A stretch of DNA of 64,000 nucleotides from Guadua angustifolia (GCA_036346375.1 CM070508.1:21768852-21832851); one strand, 5' to 3'. Positions 32,267 to 43,734 are shown, counted from the first letter of the stretch. The notes: generated by a model not told the origin, from the sequence alone. Made by a program: numbers and translations.

Positions 32267-32734
32267 TGTAGAGTATATAGATCACAGGTATCTACAAGGC
32301 AGGTCTGCAAGGCCCAACTGGATAAGGCCGAGTCCAGTGGATCGCATAAAAACCGAAGCTGCCAGGGTTGCGCCAGACATGCGAAACAAGGAAGCCCAAA
32401 AGAAAGCAACAGATCCTGATTAGGTAGGATACTATCGTAATCTAGGCCGTTAACAAACGGATATGTACAGGAGACATAATCCCTATCTTGTATTCGACTC
32501 GGACTCCCCCTTGTAACCGCCCTCCTCTGCTATATAAAGAGAGGGGCGGGGGAACATCGAAGAATCAGATCATCAGCAAATAAGCTAGACACACATAATC
32601 CCAGAGCACAGGACTAGGGTATTATCTCCTCCGCGAGAGCTCGAACCTGTATAATTCTTGCGTCTTGTGCTACTATCGAGTTTGGATCCGACGCCAAGCC
32701 CCGTTTTCAATATTGCCGACAACAAACGTCGACA
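32267..32734 (+). mobile_element. 5' LTR of gypsy element 2
   Basis: Starts TGTAGAGTATATAG, ends AACAAACGTCGACA. TATA box 'tatataaag' at about 32530-32540; transcription would start about 30 bp later. Confidence 0.93.
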
Positions 32735-32735
32735 G

Positions 32736-32754
32736 TTGGCGCGCCAGGTAGGGG
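32736..32754 (+). promoter_or_regulatory. Primer-binding site of gypsy element 2
   Basis: TTGGCGCGCCAGGTAGGGG lies one base after the LTR end; a TGGCGC-type site is usual in grass gypsy elements. I do not assign the tRNA with certainty. Confidence 0.8.
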
Positions 32755-32783
32755 CTACGTTAAGATCAATCTCAGCAAGCTCG

Positions 32784-34985
32784 ATGGCTCCCATCAACGA
32801 AACCATCATTACCTTTGCTCCCGCCCAGGCGTTCCGTTTCAGAAGCCTGGACTTCATCGCTGACAACCTTAGCAAGCTTATCCTTTCGGATTCGGACAGA
32901 TCCAATCTGGGAAGGGTTCCGTTACTCTCATGCCCGGGCAGCCACTCGGATCGAGGTCAGTGGTGGCCATCTGTCTTTGGACGGTAAGCTAGGAGTTTGT
33001 TCCCCGATCTGGACGGGGTCCGGTCAAGGACGAGTCTCGAGTGGAGAAAAGCTTCAGCAAGCTACTCGGATCTAAAGGTAAGGCCAATTTGTCTTATTGT
33101 TCTTCTGAGAATAGGGCAGGGGGCTTTCAAAGCTTTCGCGGCGTCTTCGTAATCGAAGATCCGCAGACTGAGTCCCAGCAGCAGAAAGATGCCGCGGAAG
33201 CCGCAGAGGTAGAGCGCCATCGTCGTGAGGCACAAGAAACACAAGCGAGGGCCCTCCGGACAAGAGGCCGCAATGTCAACGAAGACATCCTACAGACAAA
33301 GATGGGGAGCCAATCAGTTTTTCATACTCCTCAGCAGAACATCGTCGCGTTGAAGACACTTCTTGACACATGGGGCCAATGCTCGGTCCTAACAGCCCAG
33401 CTGCCCCGATCGTGGCCCAGGTTAAGGCCATGGTGACGGCGGCAGCAATTCAACACCACCAGGAAGAACCAGCAGAGAAGGAATGCTCTCGTGCCCGCGC
33501 GGCCACTCAGACTGCGAGTAGCGATACCGCCCACAGTCGGTTCACGCGCGGGCGACGTGAGCTTCGTTGGGGTGAAGACGCCCGTTGAAGCATCAGCCGT
33601 GACCTTCGCTTGGATCTGAACGCCAGGCGACGGGAGCGTGAAGTTGACGAGCGCCGCCGGCGCAAAAACGACTACGAGCGTTTTGACATCAATCATGATG
33701 GCCGAGACGACTACAGAAGTCCTCTCCGCCGCGACAAGGGCAATAGCGAGGACCGCCGAGTCAGATCACCTCCTCGACACTCCCCACGTCGGCACAACGA
33801 CGAGACTATTGACGGGATCCGTGCTTTCACTCCCCGGCTTCGCCGAGTGGTTTGGCCTGAAGGTTTCAACCCCAAGAGCATCACCAAGTTCGATAGAGAA
33901 AGAGATCCAGAAGCTTGGCTGCAAGTTTACTCTCTCGTCGTCAAGGCAGTCGGGGGCGAACACAAAGTAATGGCAAACTATTTGCCAGTCACGCTTACCC
34001 CTTCGGCTCAAGCTTGACTCACGGACTTCCAGCGAATTCTATAGATTCCTGGGGAGATCTCTGCGAACAGTTCATCACCAACTTCCAGGGCACCTATGAA
34101 AGGCCTGGGACTCAGTGGGACTTGTACCAGCTTCATCAGAAGAAGAGCGAGACTCTCTGAAAATTCATCCGGCGCTTCATGCAGAAGAAGAATACGATTC
34201 AAGATATCTCGGAAGCTACAGTCATTGCGGCGTTCCAGAAGGGTGTCAACGACCCCGACTTGATTAAGAAGATGTCCTGGAAACCGCCGACTACGGTAAG
34301 GGAGATGTTTGAATTAGCAGATCGTTATGCGACAACCTCAGATGCCTTGGCCGAGCGTCAAGATGATCACCCACAACAAAAGGACAAGAAGGATCACGCC
34401 GAGTCCTCCAGGCAGTGGGACAGGAAGCGTAAGCCCGAGGAACTAGCCGCGGTAGCTAAGCGCGGCCGACCCCATGCTCTGCGGACGGACGACTATGATA
34501 CGGTAATGGACTCAACTTGCCCTTTTCATCCTAAGGGAAAGCATGCAGCAAAAGATTGCTACACCCTAAAAAGATTCGCAAAGGAAAGCAATAAGCGGCC
34601 GAGCTCGGACAAGGGCAAGGCAAAGAAAAAGCAAGATCCTCCTGAAGATGACGAAGGCGACTACCAAAAGACGGAGCGTGAGCTCAACTACATATTCGGG
34701 GGCTCGGCTGCTTATGAGTCCAAACGAAAGCAAAAGCTTACCACTCGGGACATCAATGCGGTTATGCCGGCAGCTCCCCAATACCTCAGATGGTCCGAAG
34801 TCCCGATTGCCTTTGATCGCTCGGATCATCCAAATCACATTCCATATCCAGGTAGATATCCTCTTGTTTTGGATCCAGTGGTTCACACGTTAAACTCAAG
34901 AGGGTGCTGGTTGACGGAGGGAGCGGACTCAACGTCCTTTTCTCCAAAACTTTCGGCGACACAAAGATTCCCCGCTCAGAGCTAA
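32784..34985 (+). pseudogene. Gag of gypsy element 2 (broken)
   Basis: A possible start is the ATG at 32784 ('MAPINETIITFAPAQAFRF'). Gag-like pieces lie in several frames: charged 'RRREREVDERRRRKNDYERF' (33610-34017), the conserved 'FNPKSITKFDRERDPEAWLQ' and 'KVMANYLPVTLTPSA', then 'FQKGVNDPDLIKKMSWKPP' and 'MFELADRYATTSDALAE' (34179-34985). A zinc-knuckle-like CPFHPKGKHAAKDC follows near 34520-34560. Stops near 34015 and 34160 and frameshifts near 33000, 33440 and 33590 prevent translation; the one at 34159 replaces an Arg expected before 'KFIRR'. Gag would form the particle shell. Confidence 0.8.
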
Positions 34986-36540
34986 AGCGGGGCTCATCGC
35001 CGTTTCATGGGGTAATCCCCGGGACCTCTTCGGTTCCACTCGGACAGATCACCTTACCAGTCATGTTCGGGACCAGAGAAAATTACTGGACGGAATAACT
35101 TAACTTTGAGGTGGCTGACTTTGAGACGACATACCATGCTATCTTGGGAAGGCCAGGCCTAGCCAGGTTCATGGCTGTACCCCATTATACCTACCTCGTA
35201 CTAAAGATGCCCGAGCCGAAGGGGATTATCTCGGTCCGCGGCGATGTCAAGCAGTCCTTCGCTTGTGACAGAGAGAGCTGCGAGATGGCTGAAATGCAAG
35301 AAGTGGCAGCCGACAAGGAGAAGATCCGACAAGCGGCTGCAAATCAACAAGGCGAGGGAGAAGTCTCAACCAGGAAGCAAGCCAAGACAAGTATGAAGCC
35401 TGACGAAGGGACTAAGAAGGTAATCCTCGACCCGTCCAACTCGGCTCAGATGACTCTGATTGGGACAAGACTCGATCGCAAATAGGAACACGCGCTCGTC
35501 ACCATTCTTCGGGCAAACCGGGACATTTTTGCATGGAAACTTTCCGACATGCCCGGTGTCCCTAGGGAGTGATCGAGCACTCTCTCAATGTTAATGAGAA
35601 GGTAAAACCTATCAAGCAGCGGCTCCACCGATTCGCTCAAGATCGCCGAGAGGCCATCAGGGAAGAAATCACTAAGCTTTTAGCCGCAAGCTTTATAAAA
35701 AAAGTGTATCATCCCGACTGGTTAGCGACCCAGTTCTTGTTCGTAAAAAGAATAAAAGCTGGCGCATGTGTGTTGATTATACCGATCTTAACAAAACATG
35801 CCCGAAAGATCCGTTTGGGCTGCCTCGCATCGATCAGGTGATAGATTCAACTGCAGGATGTGAGCTGCTCAGCTTTTTTGGATGCCTACTCGGGATATCA
35901 CCAAATCAGGCTGAAATAAGAAGACTGTATCAAGACTTCGTTCATCACTCCATTTGGAGCATTTTGCTACGTCACAATGCCATTCGGTTTGAAAAACGCT
36001 AGCGCAACCTATCAGCGCGCAATACAGTGGTGTTTTCACACTCAAATCGGACACAACGTGGAAGCATATGTTGATGATGTCGTCGTCAAATCTCGCGCAA
36101 AGGAGGACCTCATATCCGACTTAGCCGAGACATTTGAAAGCCTGAGGGCCTACACAATGAAGCTGAACCCCGAGAAGTGCGTCTTTGGAGTCCCCTCAGG
36201 AAAACTACTTGGATTCATAGTGTCGCAGCGGGGCATCGAAGCAAACCCAGAGAAAATCAATGTCATCTTGAAGATGAAGCCACCGACTTGCCAGAAAGAC
36301 ATCTAGAAGCTCACGGGATGCATGGTGACACTCGGCAGATTCATTTCCCACCTTAGCTCGTGGGGGATGCCTTTTTTCAAACTTCTGAAGAAGCAAGTCA
36401 ATTTTCAATGGACTTCCGAGGCATAGCAAGCTTTCGAGGACTCAAGGCTTTCTTGTCCTCGCCACCGGTACTGGTCTTACCGATGCCCGAAGAACCCCTT
36501 CTGCTTTACATTGCTGCAACGACTCACGAGTCGGCCGCAT
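34740..36540 (+). pseudogene. Protease and reverse transcriptase of gypsy element 2 (broken)
   Basis: Protease: 'RVLVDGGSGLNVLFSKTF' (34901-34956), with Asp-Gly-Gly in place of the classical DSG/DTG, as usual in Tat elements, then 'YHAILGRPGLARFMAVPHY'. RT: 'EHSLNVNEKVKPIKQRLHRF', 'RMCVDYTDLNKTCPKDPFGL', 'MPFGLKNASATYQRAIQW', and the catalytic 'NVEAYVDDVVVKSR' (intact), then 'GKLLGFIVSQRGIEANPEKI'. Stops lie at about 35096, 35485, 36305 and 36424, with frameshifts near 35570, 35760 and 35870. Those at 35485 and 36305 fit CAG to TAG changes. Confidence 0.88.
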
Positions 36541-38637
36541 AATCGTCAGAGAGCGGAGGAAGCAGGCACCTCGGAAGGTTCGATGGTCTGCTTTTACATC
36601 AGCGAGGAATTAGGAGAATCCAAGGCACGGTATCCGCAGATACAGAAACTGTTGTACGCTGTATTACTTACATCTCGCAAACTCAAGCATTATTTTCAAG
36701 AGCATTCAATTTTGGTGATCATCGCTTTTCCGATTGGGGATATACTCCACAACCGGGAGGCCACCGGGAGAATTGCCAAGTGGTCGGTTGAACTCGGAGC
36801 TTTTGAAATCTCCTTCAAGTCACGAATAGCGGTAAAATCTCAAGTACTCACCGACTTCACCGCCGAGTGGGTGGAACTGCAGACTCCCACGACTTCTGAA
36901 GAACTCGAGTATTGGACAATGTATTTTGATGGTTCCTCAGCTCGGTGGCGGCGGGTGGCGTGGTGCTCATCTCTCCGACGGGGATCACACGGCACGTCCT
37001 TGACTTCATTTCCGGCATCAAACAACGCCGCCGAGTACGAGGCACTCATTCACGGACTTCGTATTGCCATATCTCTCGGCGTCTGACGACTGACAATCCG
37101 CGGAGACTCCATGTTAGTAATCAACCAAGTGCAGAAAGACTGGTCGTGCGTCGAGGACAGCATGTCCGCATATCACCAGGAAGTACGGAAGCTCGAAGAC
37201 AAGTTCGACGGGTAGGAACTCATCCACGTACTCCGCCGAGACAACGAAGCAGTAGACGAGCTCGCAAGGTTTGGCTCCAGTCGGGCAACAATACCGGCTG
37301 GAGTATTTGTCGAAGAGCTCCACAAACCTTCAATAAGTCGACAGCAGGAGTCGGGCAAATCTGAGGAAAGACCGGCCAAAGAGGAAGTTTTAGTCATCAA
37401 CCCCGGCTGGACAACTCCATTCCTAAACTACTTGTTAAAGGACGAGCTTCCTGAAGACCGTGTGCAGGCAGAACGCGTCACACGCCGATGCAAAAGCTAC
37501 GTGGTAGTCGGGGAAGAACTCTTTTGAAAGAGCGCCTCTGGAGTCTTGAGACGTTTCATATCAGAGCAAGAAGGGAAGAATCTTCTCAGAGAAATCCACT
37601 CGGGAATTTGCGGGCATCATGCAGCGTCAAGTACCCTGATGGGCAAAGCTTACCGTCAAGGCTTCTTCTGGCCGACCGCTGTATCAGACGCGGAGGATAT
37701 TGTTCGCACCTACGAAGGTTGTCAGTTCTTCGCTCGTTAGATACATGTGCCGGCACAGGAGTTGCAAACCATTTCGATCACCTGGCCATTTGCAGTATGG
37801 GGGCTCGACATGGTCGGACCCCTGAAGAAGGCTCAAGGTGGTTTCACTCATCTCTTCGTCGCCATTGATAAATGTACGAAGTGGATTGAGGCCAAACCCG
37901 TCGCCACGATCACGGCGGCCAAGGCCAAGGAGCTCTTCCAAGAAATCGTGGTGAGGTTCGGCGTACCAAACAGGATCATCACAAATAACGGAACTTAATT
38001 TCGCGGTGAAGAATTTCAAGACTAGTGCGATGAACTTGGCATCAAAATTTGCTTCGCTTCCATGGCTCATCCAAGGAGCAACGGCCAAGTGGAGCGAGCC
38101 AATGGCATGGTGTTGCAAGGGCTAAAAGCAAGGATCTTTGATCGTCTCAAACCTTATGCTACGCGATGGGTAAAAGAATTGCCTTCGGTGCTCTGGGGGC
38201 TGAGAACCACTTCTAGCAGGGCTACCAGACAGTCACCTTTTTTTCTGGTATATGGCTCAGAGGCGGTCTTACCTACCGAGTTGATGTTTGGATCCCCGCA
38301 GGTTCGGAGCTACAAGGAGGCTGAGTCGGAGGAGAACCGGATAGAAGACCTCGTCCGATTGGAAGAAGCTAGAGAAATTGCAGTAATCCAGTCGGCCAAA
38401 TATCTCCAGGGCCTGCGCCGCTACCATGATCGGAACGTTCAGGGCCGTGCTTTCTCCAAAGGAGATCTGGTCCTAATGAAGATTCAAAGAAGCGAGCACA
38501 AACTCTCCCCAAGCTGGGAAGGCCCCTACATCGTCGATGAGGTGACACGCCCAGGGGCTTACAAACTCAAGCGGGAAGATGGTGTGGTCATCGACAACTC
38601 ATGGAACATAGAGCAGCTACGTCGTTTTTACTCTTAA
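36541..38637 (+). pseudogene. RNase H domains and integrase of gypsy element 2 (broken)
   Basis: 36541-37086 has the end of the first RNase H region ('ARYPQIQKLLYAVLLTSRKL') followed by 'YWTMYFDGSS' and 'NNAAEYEALIHGLRIAISLG', the second, archaeal-type RNase H that marks the Tat group. Integrase follows: zinc-binding 'IHSGICGHHAASSTLMGKAY' with 'CEGCQFFAR'-type Cys pair altered to 'YEGCQFF', core 'WGLDMVGPLKK' and 'AHPRSNGQVERANGM', and an intact C-terminal stretch (38062-38637) ending 'NIEQLRRFYS'. Stops at about 37084, 37507, 37739 and 37996 each fit a C-to-T change in CGA, CAG or CAA. Confidence 0.88.
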
Positions 38638-38871
38638 ATCTTGTACATTAGTTATGTTATTCATGAATAAATTTTCTTCTTGATTTGCTACTCAATTGAT
38701 ACTCAATTAAGCAGGGCTAGAATAGTCGGGCAGAGTGCTTAAACGAAAAAGGAAAGAAACCACTCGGGCAAACTCTAAATCAATAGGGAAGAAAGACTAA
38801 GCTTCCATTAAAAATATTCAGGTTCAGATACATCAAGGCATTACACGGGAATTTTGCAGGTAACCTAAAAC
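38638..38871. other. Spacer between pol and the antisense genes
   Basis: Non-coding; the sense pol ends at 38637 and the second antisense frame ends at 38872, so the two transcription units converge here. Confidence 0.65.
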
Positions 38872-39164
38872 CTAAGTGCGGCGCGCGCGTCCTACCACCT
38901 CGATAAGAGCGTCCCTCGCCCCGATAAGCTTCGGGACAGCTTCGATCAGCGCGTCGACGGTGACGACGTCGCGAGCTACAGCCTCTTCCTCCGCGAGCTC
39001 GGCCAGCGTGAGTTCATAATCAGCCCAAAGTTCGCCGAGGAAGGCTTCCTCCTCATCAGGCGCCGGCGGAGTCCCACCTTCAAAGTCAAAGATGGGCCCC
39101 TCCATCGGGGGGGAGACGGTGGAGCCTCATCGTCGGACGAAGAAGACTGGGATGAAGAAGCCAT
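38872..39164 (-). pseudogene. Second antisense ORF (aORF2) of gypsy element 2
   Basis: On the strand opposite to pol, an ATG at 39164 gives 'MASSSQSSSSDDEAPPSPP', which runs into a poly-C/G tract (about 39103-39113). A one-base slip there connects it to 'MEGPIFDFEGGTPPAPDEEE' and on to the stop at 38872. The product would be about 97 residues, acidic and Ala/Glu-rich, without a recognised domain. A TATA box lies 78 bp upstream on the same strand (39242-39249). The slip makes the present copy broken. It could be a separate small gene or the last exon of aORF1. I recognise no family. Confidence 0.55.
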
Positions 39165-39241
39165 TGAAGGACTAAAGAAAAATGTCGAAGGTCGCAGGGA
39201 AAGACTTGGAGACAAGTGATCGCTCAAGTAGCAGTGACACC

Positions 39242-39249
39242 ATTATATA
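39242..39249 (-). promoter_or_regulatory. TATA box for aORF2
   Basis: Minus strand reads GGGTATATAATGG; the ATG of aORF2 is 78 bases downstream, leaving about 45 bases of leader. Confidence 0.5.
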
Positions 39250-39518
39250 CCCAAAGCATGAAAACCGAACGGTTTTAAGTAAATGCTAGTGTGGGAAGCC
39301 GAAGCGGCCCTGAAGACGTGCTGACGCCAGAACTCGAAGCGGCTGAGAAGACGTATGGTCACGGGACACTAAACCAGGTGTGACACATGCAAGCGCTAGG
39401 TCAAAAATGAATCTCAAGACATAATGAAGCAATTAAAAGCTGAACACGGCTCGGTTACCAAGTGATTTTACCAAGGCATAAAAGAACAATGACGGAACAA
39501 ATTTCAGCAAATGTATAT

Positions 39519-42434
39519 CTACACGGGACCCAAGTCCAGGTTTTCGACTAAGGCGGCGGAGGTATCCCTAACCTCGTCAAGCAGGGCAATGGCTTGATTG
39601 TCATCAACGGTGGAGGCAAAACCCTCCTTAATAGCCTCGAGATCCACCCGTGGATACAAAGACTTTACGATGGTCAGAGCTTGACTAGAACTCGTAATCG
39701 CCGTCTCCCTCAGGCGTGCGACCAGCTTCTTGGGCCCTTCTGCCAGTCGTTGGATTGTGGCGTCCGCCTCACTGGGCACATCACTGGGCCCAGCCTCACC
39801 AGGACTCAGGATTCGCAGCATTGTTTCAGAGCCTTCCCGGAGTTTGTCGACTCATGCTTCTGTAGATTTGATCTTCTCATCAAGAACGAAATACTGAGTC
39901 TGCGACTTAACTCGGTATTCTACAAAACCAGTCGGATTAGCCCAAAGACGCTAAAAAGCGTAACAGGATCAAAGGACGAGTCGGGAGCAAACCTTCCATC
40001 TCTAGTTCTATCTTGTCCGACTTGGTTCGGGCATCCTTCTCAAATTTCTCCAGTTCCTTGACCCGCTTCTGGGCTGTTTCGAGCTTTCCCTAAAGATCTG
40101 CAACGACAAAGACCGAAACCAAGACAAGAAGAATGAGTTAAGGGGCAAAAGACTAAAAAGGTGGTCTAAGGCAGTCGGATAGGGCGATTACCGCTAAGGG
40201 AGCTCGTCAAGTTCAGCCTTTCCACCTCGAAGGCCGGAACCTTGGCCCAGAGCCTTTCCAGCTCCGCTCGGTTCTCGTTCTGGACCCTGCCGAGTTCCTC
40301 CTGTAACTCGACACGGACCCGCTGGACCTCGGCCTCATAATCTTTCCTCATCTTAGTCTTCGGGAGTATCTCCCGGAGAAGGGCGTCCCTTTTCTTGGCG
40401 CGCTTCCCCAGACGTTGAAGGCAACAAAATAAATGATAAAGTTACACTACGCACCGAAGACAAAAAGAAGAGAACTTCTAACCTACTCGGCACAAGAAAC
40501 TCACGCAAGCCAACCGAGAGCAGCCGAAGGCGTGGTCGCAGAATGCCTCCCATTCCTTTTCCTCATCTTTGTCGTCGAAAACGGTCCACTCGCCATCCTC
40601 GTCGAAGAACGCTACCCACAGTGGAGATTTCGGGCGAGGGGGCCGAGGGAGTTCTTCCGGCGGAGGCGAAGGGCGGGCGGCCGGCCTCAAGGGTACCATT
40701 TGGCCAGCCGGCCCGGGAGGAGTACGCAGCCAGGGGCTGTCCGTATTTGAGTCAGCCCCTGCGACTTGGGCCACGGAGGCAGTTGGGGGAGTTGTTCCCG
40801 CCGGCTCTGGGACCACTTCAGGGGCGGCGGGTGTGGCTTCAGCCGACACCTCAGTTCCCGGTCGGCTTGAGGCATCTTCGGCAGCAACCTCCTGGGGCTC
40901 CTGGTGTGGCACGGCCACGAGAACTTTGTCAATAGGCTTCCTGGAAAAAGAAATAGTCAGGGCATGACCCGAAAAAAACAAAAGGAAGAGCCAACAAGGA
41001 GACCAACCTGTTGGATCTTGTTATCTTTATCCCCGAGCCCTTCCGAGCAGAGGTCTCACCCGCAAAAGACCCCGGCTGCATGCCGGGCGCGGGGGACGAT
41101 GTGTCTCCGACGGAGCTCAGGGGAGGTGGTGCCACATTAGCCGAGTGCTGGGCTGGGGGCTCGGGAACCTTTGAGCCCTCGGACTGGCTCGACGATGAGG
41201 AAGTAGCGGGAGAGGCGCGCGTGGCTGCTAGGCCTCGAACCTTTGGGCCTCCAGTCGGGCGCACATTGGCCGCCGACTGCCTCCTTTTCTCCTTAGGCAC
41301 ATAGACCGCCGGCGTTTCCCTTTTCCCGTGGGACCTTCAGCTTCCGCCGGCTTGTTTTTCTTCGCACTCGGCAACAAGGACGAGGCGCAGCGTATGCTTC
41401 TTTTGGCGCTCTTGTCTTTGAGGAATTGAGCGCCGCACATCGGAGAAGAAGGCACGACGACCGCAAGCACAGGCAACAAACACACGCTTAATCACAGCTG
41501 CTCAAGAATCAGAAAATTCAACATCAAGAGATAAGAAAGCATCTTACCGGGGGTAGAGGGCTCATTTTGTTGAAGGGCTTCGGGCACCCGGTGTTGACGA
41601 TTTGGGTGCCTTGGACAAAAAAATCACCCAGACGACTAAGGAGAGTACTCTTGGGAATCGGCTCAGGGGCTTCTCGGGTGGTATCGCGCCCTCCTTCATA
41701 ATCATATCCCAGATGGACTCGCTCCTTGAGGGGTTGTACTCGGCGAAAACAAAAATTAAGGATGATTGCAACTCCGGTTAGTCCACCTTCCTTCAATTTG
41801 GTGATCAACCCCATGAGCTCCTCCACCTGGTCCATTCTACCGTCCGAGGGCAGCGAAGTCCAATCCATTGAAGGCTTGGGCGAGACACCGGAGAAGGAAG
41901 GAAGTGAAGGCTTGGGGTTGGCACAGTAAAACCACTCCTGATGCCAACCCTTGTTCGAAGTCTTGAAAGGAATAGCAAAATAAGACTTTTTCAGATCGTC
42001 CCTCAGCTGGAATCTGGCGCCCTCAACTGCCTTGGGAGAATTCTTGTTCGGGTAAGGTTTGAGAAGGAAAAGATGGTGAAAAAGGTTAAAATATGGGCGA
42101 ATGCCAAGGAATGCCTCGCAGAGGTGAATGAAGACAGCAATTTGAAGAATGGAGTTAGGATTGAGATGAGTCAATTCAATTTCATAAAAATGAAGCAGAC
42201 CACGAAGAAAAGCGCAGTGTGAAGGTGAACCCATCAAAGAAGGACTCAAAACAACCACCTCCTCGGTCTGGGCGTGGGCAAGACTCACCCATAGCAGGCA
42301 AAGGAGAACATCACCAGTGGTGGGAAGACGCCGCCGGCGACCAACTCCTCCAATCGCTTTTCCCTCATCACCGAAGTGGCCCAATCCTTGGCTGAGGCTG
42401 ACGAAGGAGCGTCTTTGGAGGAAGGAGAAGACAT
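39519..42434 (-). pseudogene. Multi-exon antisense gene (aORF1, 'putative gypsy type transposon' family) of gypsy element 2
   Basis: On the strand opposite to pol. The likely start is 42434 ('MSSPSSKDAPSSASAKDWAT'), about 155 bases after a TATA box. A shift near 42300 leads to a long open frame with 'FYEIELTHLNPNSILQIAVF' and 'HLCEAFLGIRPYFNLF', the conserved core of the family Pfam calls putative gypsy type transposon. Donor GTAAGA at 41547 ends exon 1; exon 2 lies within 41497-41008. Further exons by GT-AG and frame: 40940-40505, about 40415-40192, 40097-39993 and 39919-39519, with Pro/Ser-rich and then coiled-coil sequence ('RVQNENRAELERLWAKVPAF'). Stops inside exons 5 and 6 (near 40090, 39855) and the exon 1 shift break it. 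Function is unknown. Confidence 0.72.
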
Positions 42435-42588
42435 TTTTGGGCGAAGGAACTAGCAACTGCGTCGGATTGGGATTGCGAGAGATGCTAACCCTTGCGGCGG
42501 AGATTGCAGGAAAAGCGCCAAAGGTGAGAAGATGAAGGGGCAAATGAGAATAGTGCGCAGAAAACCACCTCGTTCGCACCGAGTCTCA

Positions 42589-42596
42589 TATTTATA
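42589..42596 (-). promoter_or_regulatory. TATA box of antisense gene aORF1
   Basis: Minus strand reads CCCCTATAAATATGAG. The same CCCCTATAAAT context precedes the antisense gene of gypsy element 3 at 58161-58171. Confidence 0.7.
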
Positions 42597-42668
42597 GGGG
42601 GCAACGCTAACTTTCGCCTTGAGCGGGAAAACGCTTCGCCTTCCGCATGTCCTGAGGTTGCCCTAGGG

Positions 42669-43076
42669 CACGCCTCAAAATGGGCCGGTGGCCATGTGCA
42701 GTGATCACTGTACACAGGCACAATTGGGCCGAACCTAATTTGGGATATGGTACGCCCCATGATGGGCCAAAGGCTAATGACCGCTTCAGACGGAATTTGG
42801 GTACCTTCCAAACTAAAATATCTTCTTATGATATGCCTCATGTCAGGTCGCATGCTTGTCACCGTTCAAAACGGAATCAGATATCGTAAGGTGATTTAAA
42901 AACGAGAGGTATACCTCATAATGAGCCGTTAGCCGTACACCACAAAAAGCAGGTACGGGTACCACTTGGATAATTCATGGTATGCCTCATGACAGGCCAA
43001 AAGCTATGCGCCATGGCACACAGGTACCACTCGGCTAAAAGCCAACAAAAATGGAAAAATACTCCATGGCGAGTCG
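42669..43076. repeat. Degenerate repeat of about 80 bp upstream of the antisense promoter
   Basis: The core 'tatgcctcatgacaggcc' and variants recur at 42669, 42751, 42832, 42910, 42981 and about 43063, at spacings 82, 81, 78, 71 and 82 bp. The region has no open frame and lies between the antisense TATA box and the polypurine tract. Confidence 0.7.
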
Positions 43077-43234
43077 CGTGCTGGCTCAATAACTTGGGTT
43101 GGGAACCACTCAGAATGCTTACACGTGGAGTTCTATCGAGTTCTTCACGACCTCCTTGCTTACAACAAAGCACTCGGCTGGAGAGAAAACCAGTCGGAAA
43201 ATCTTTTCAATAAGAAGGTAATCCGATCACAAAG

Positions 43235-43248
43235 CACTTGGGGGCTAC
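43235..43248 (+). promoter_or_regulatory. Polypurine tract of gypsy element 2
   Basis: 'cacttgggggctac' directly precedes the 3' LTR. Confidence 0.75.
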
Positions 43249-43712
43249 TGTAGAGTATATGGATCACAGGTATCTACAAGGTAGGCCTGCGAGGCCCAAC
43301 TGGATAAGGCCGGGCCCAGTGAATCGCATAAAAACCAAAGCTGCCAGGGTTGCGCCAGACGTGCGAAACAAGGAAGCCCTGAAGAAAGCAACAGATCCTG
43401 ATTAGGTAGGATACTATCATAATTTAGGCCGTTACAAACGGATATGTACAGGAGACATAATCCCTGCCTTGTATCCAACTCGGACTCCCCCTTGTAACCG
43501 CCCTCTGCTATTTAAAGGGATGGGCGGGGGAACATCGAAGAATCAAATCATCAGCAAATAAGCTAGACACACATAATCCCAGAGCACAGGACTAGGGTAT
43601 TATCTCCTCCGCGAGAGCCCAAACCTGTATAATTCTTGCGTCTTGTGCTACCATCGAGTTTGGATCCGACGCCAAGCCCCGTTTTCATTATTACCGACAA
43701 CAAACGTCGACA
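43249..43712 (+). mobile_element. 3' LTR of gypsy element 2
   Basis: Same ends as the 5' LTR; 464 bp, about 94% identical by hand count. The TATA box reads 'tatttaaag' here instead of 'tatataaag'. Confidence 0.93.
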
Positions 43713-43734
43713 GACGTCGTGCCCTCTATGCTTA

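Larger units (their letters stand above)
32267..43712 (+). mobile_element. Complete Tat-type Ty3/gypsy element 2
   Basis: LTRs of 468 and 464 bp (32267-32734, 43249-43712), perfect GACGT target duplications (32262-32266, 43713-43717), primer site, gag, protease, RT, RNase H, a second RNase H, integrase, then about 4.6 kb with antisense genes before the polypurine tract. By hand I count about 26 substitutions between the LTRs, mostly transitions, plus two indels: about 94% identity. The sense genes carry many stops and frameshifts. Confidence 0.95.

Noticed and set aside
33041..33436. A separate cellular gene before the gypsy pol
   Set aside because: Position, charge and continuity with later gag pieces make it part of the broken gag.
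42435..42579. First codons of a 351-codon antisense frame beginning at 42579
   Set aside because: The ATG is ten bases from the TATA box, before any plausible transcript start; the better ATG is 42434 in another frame.
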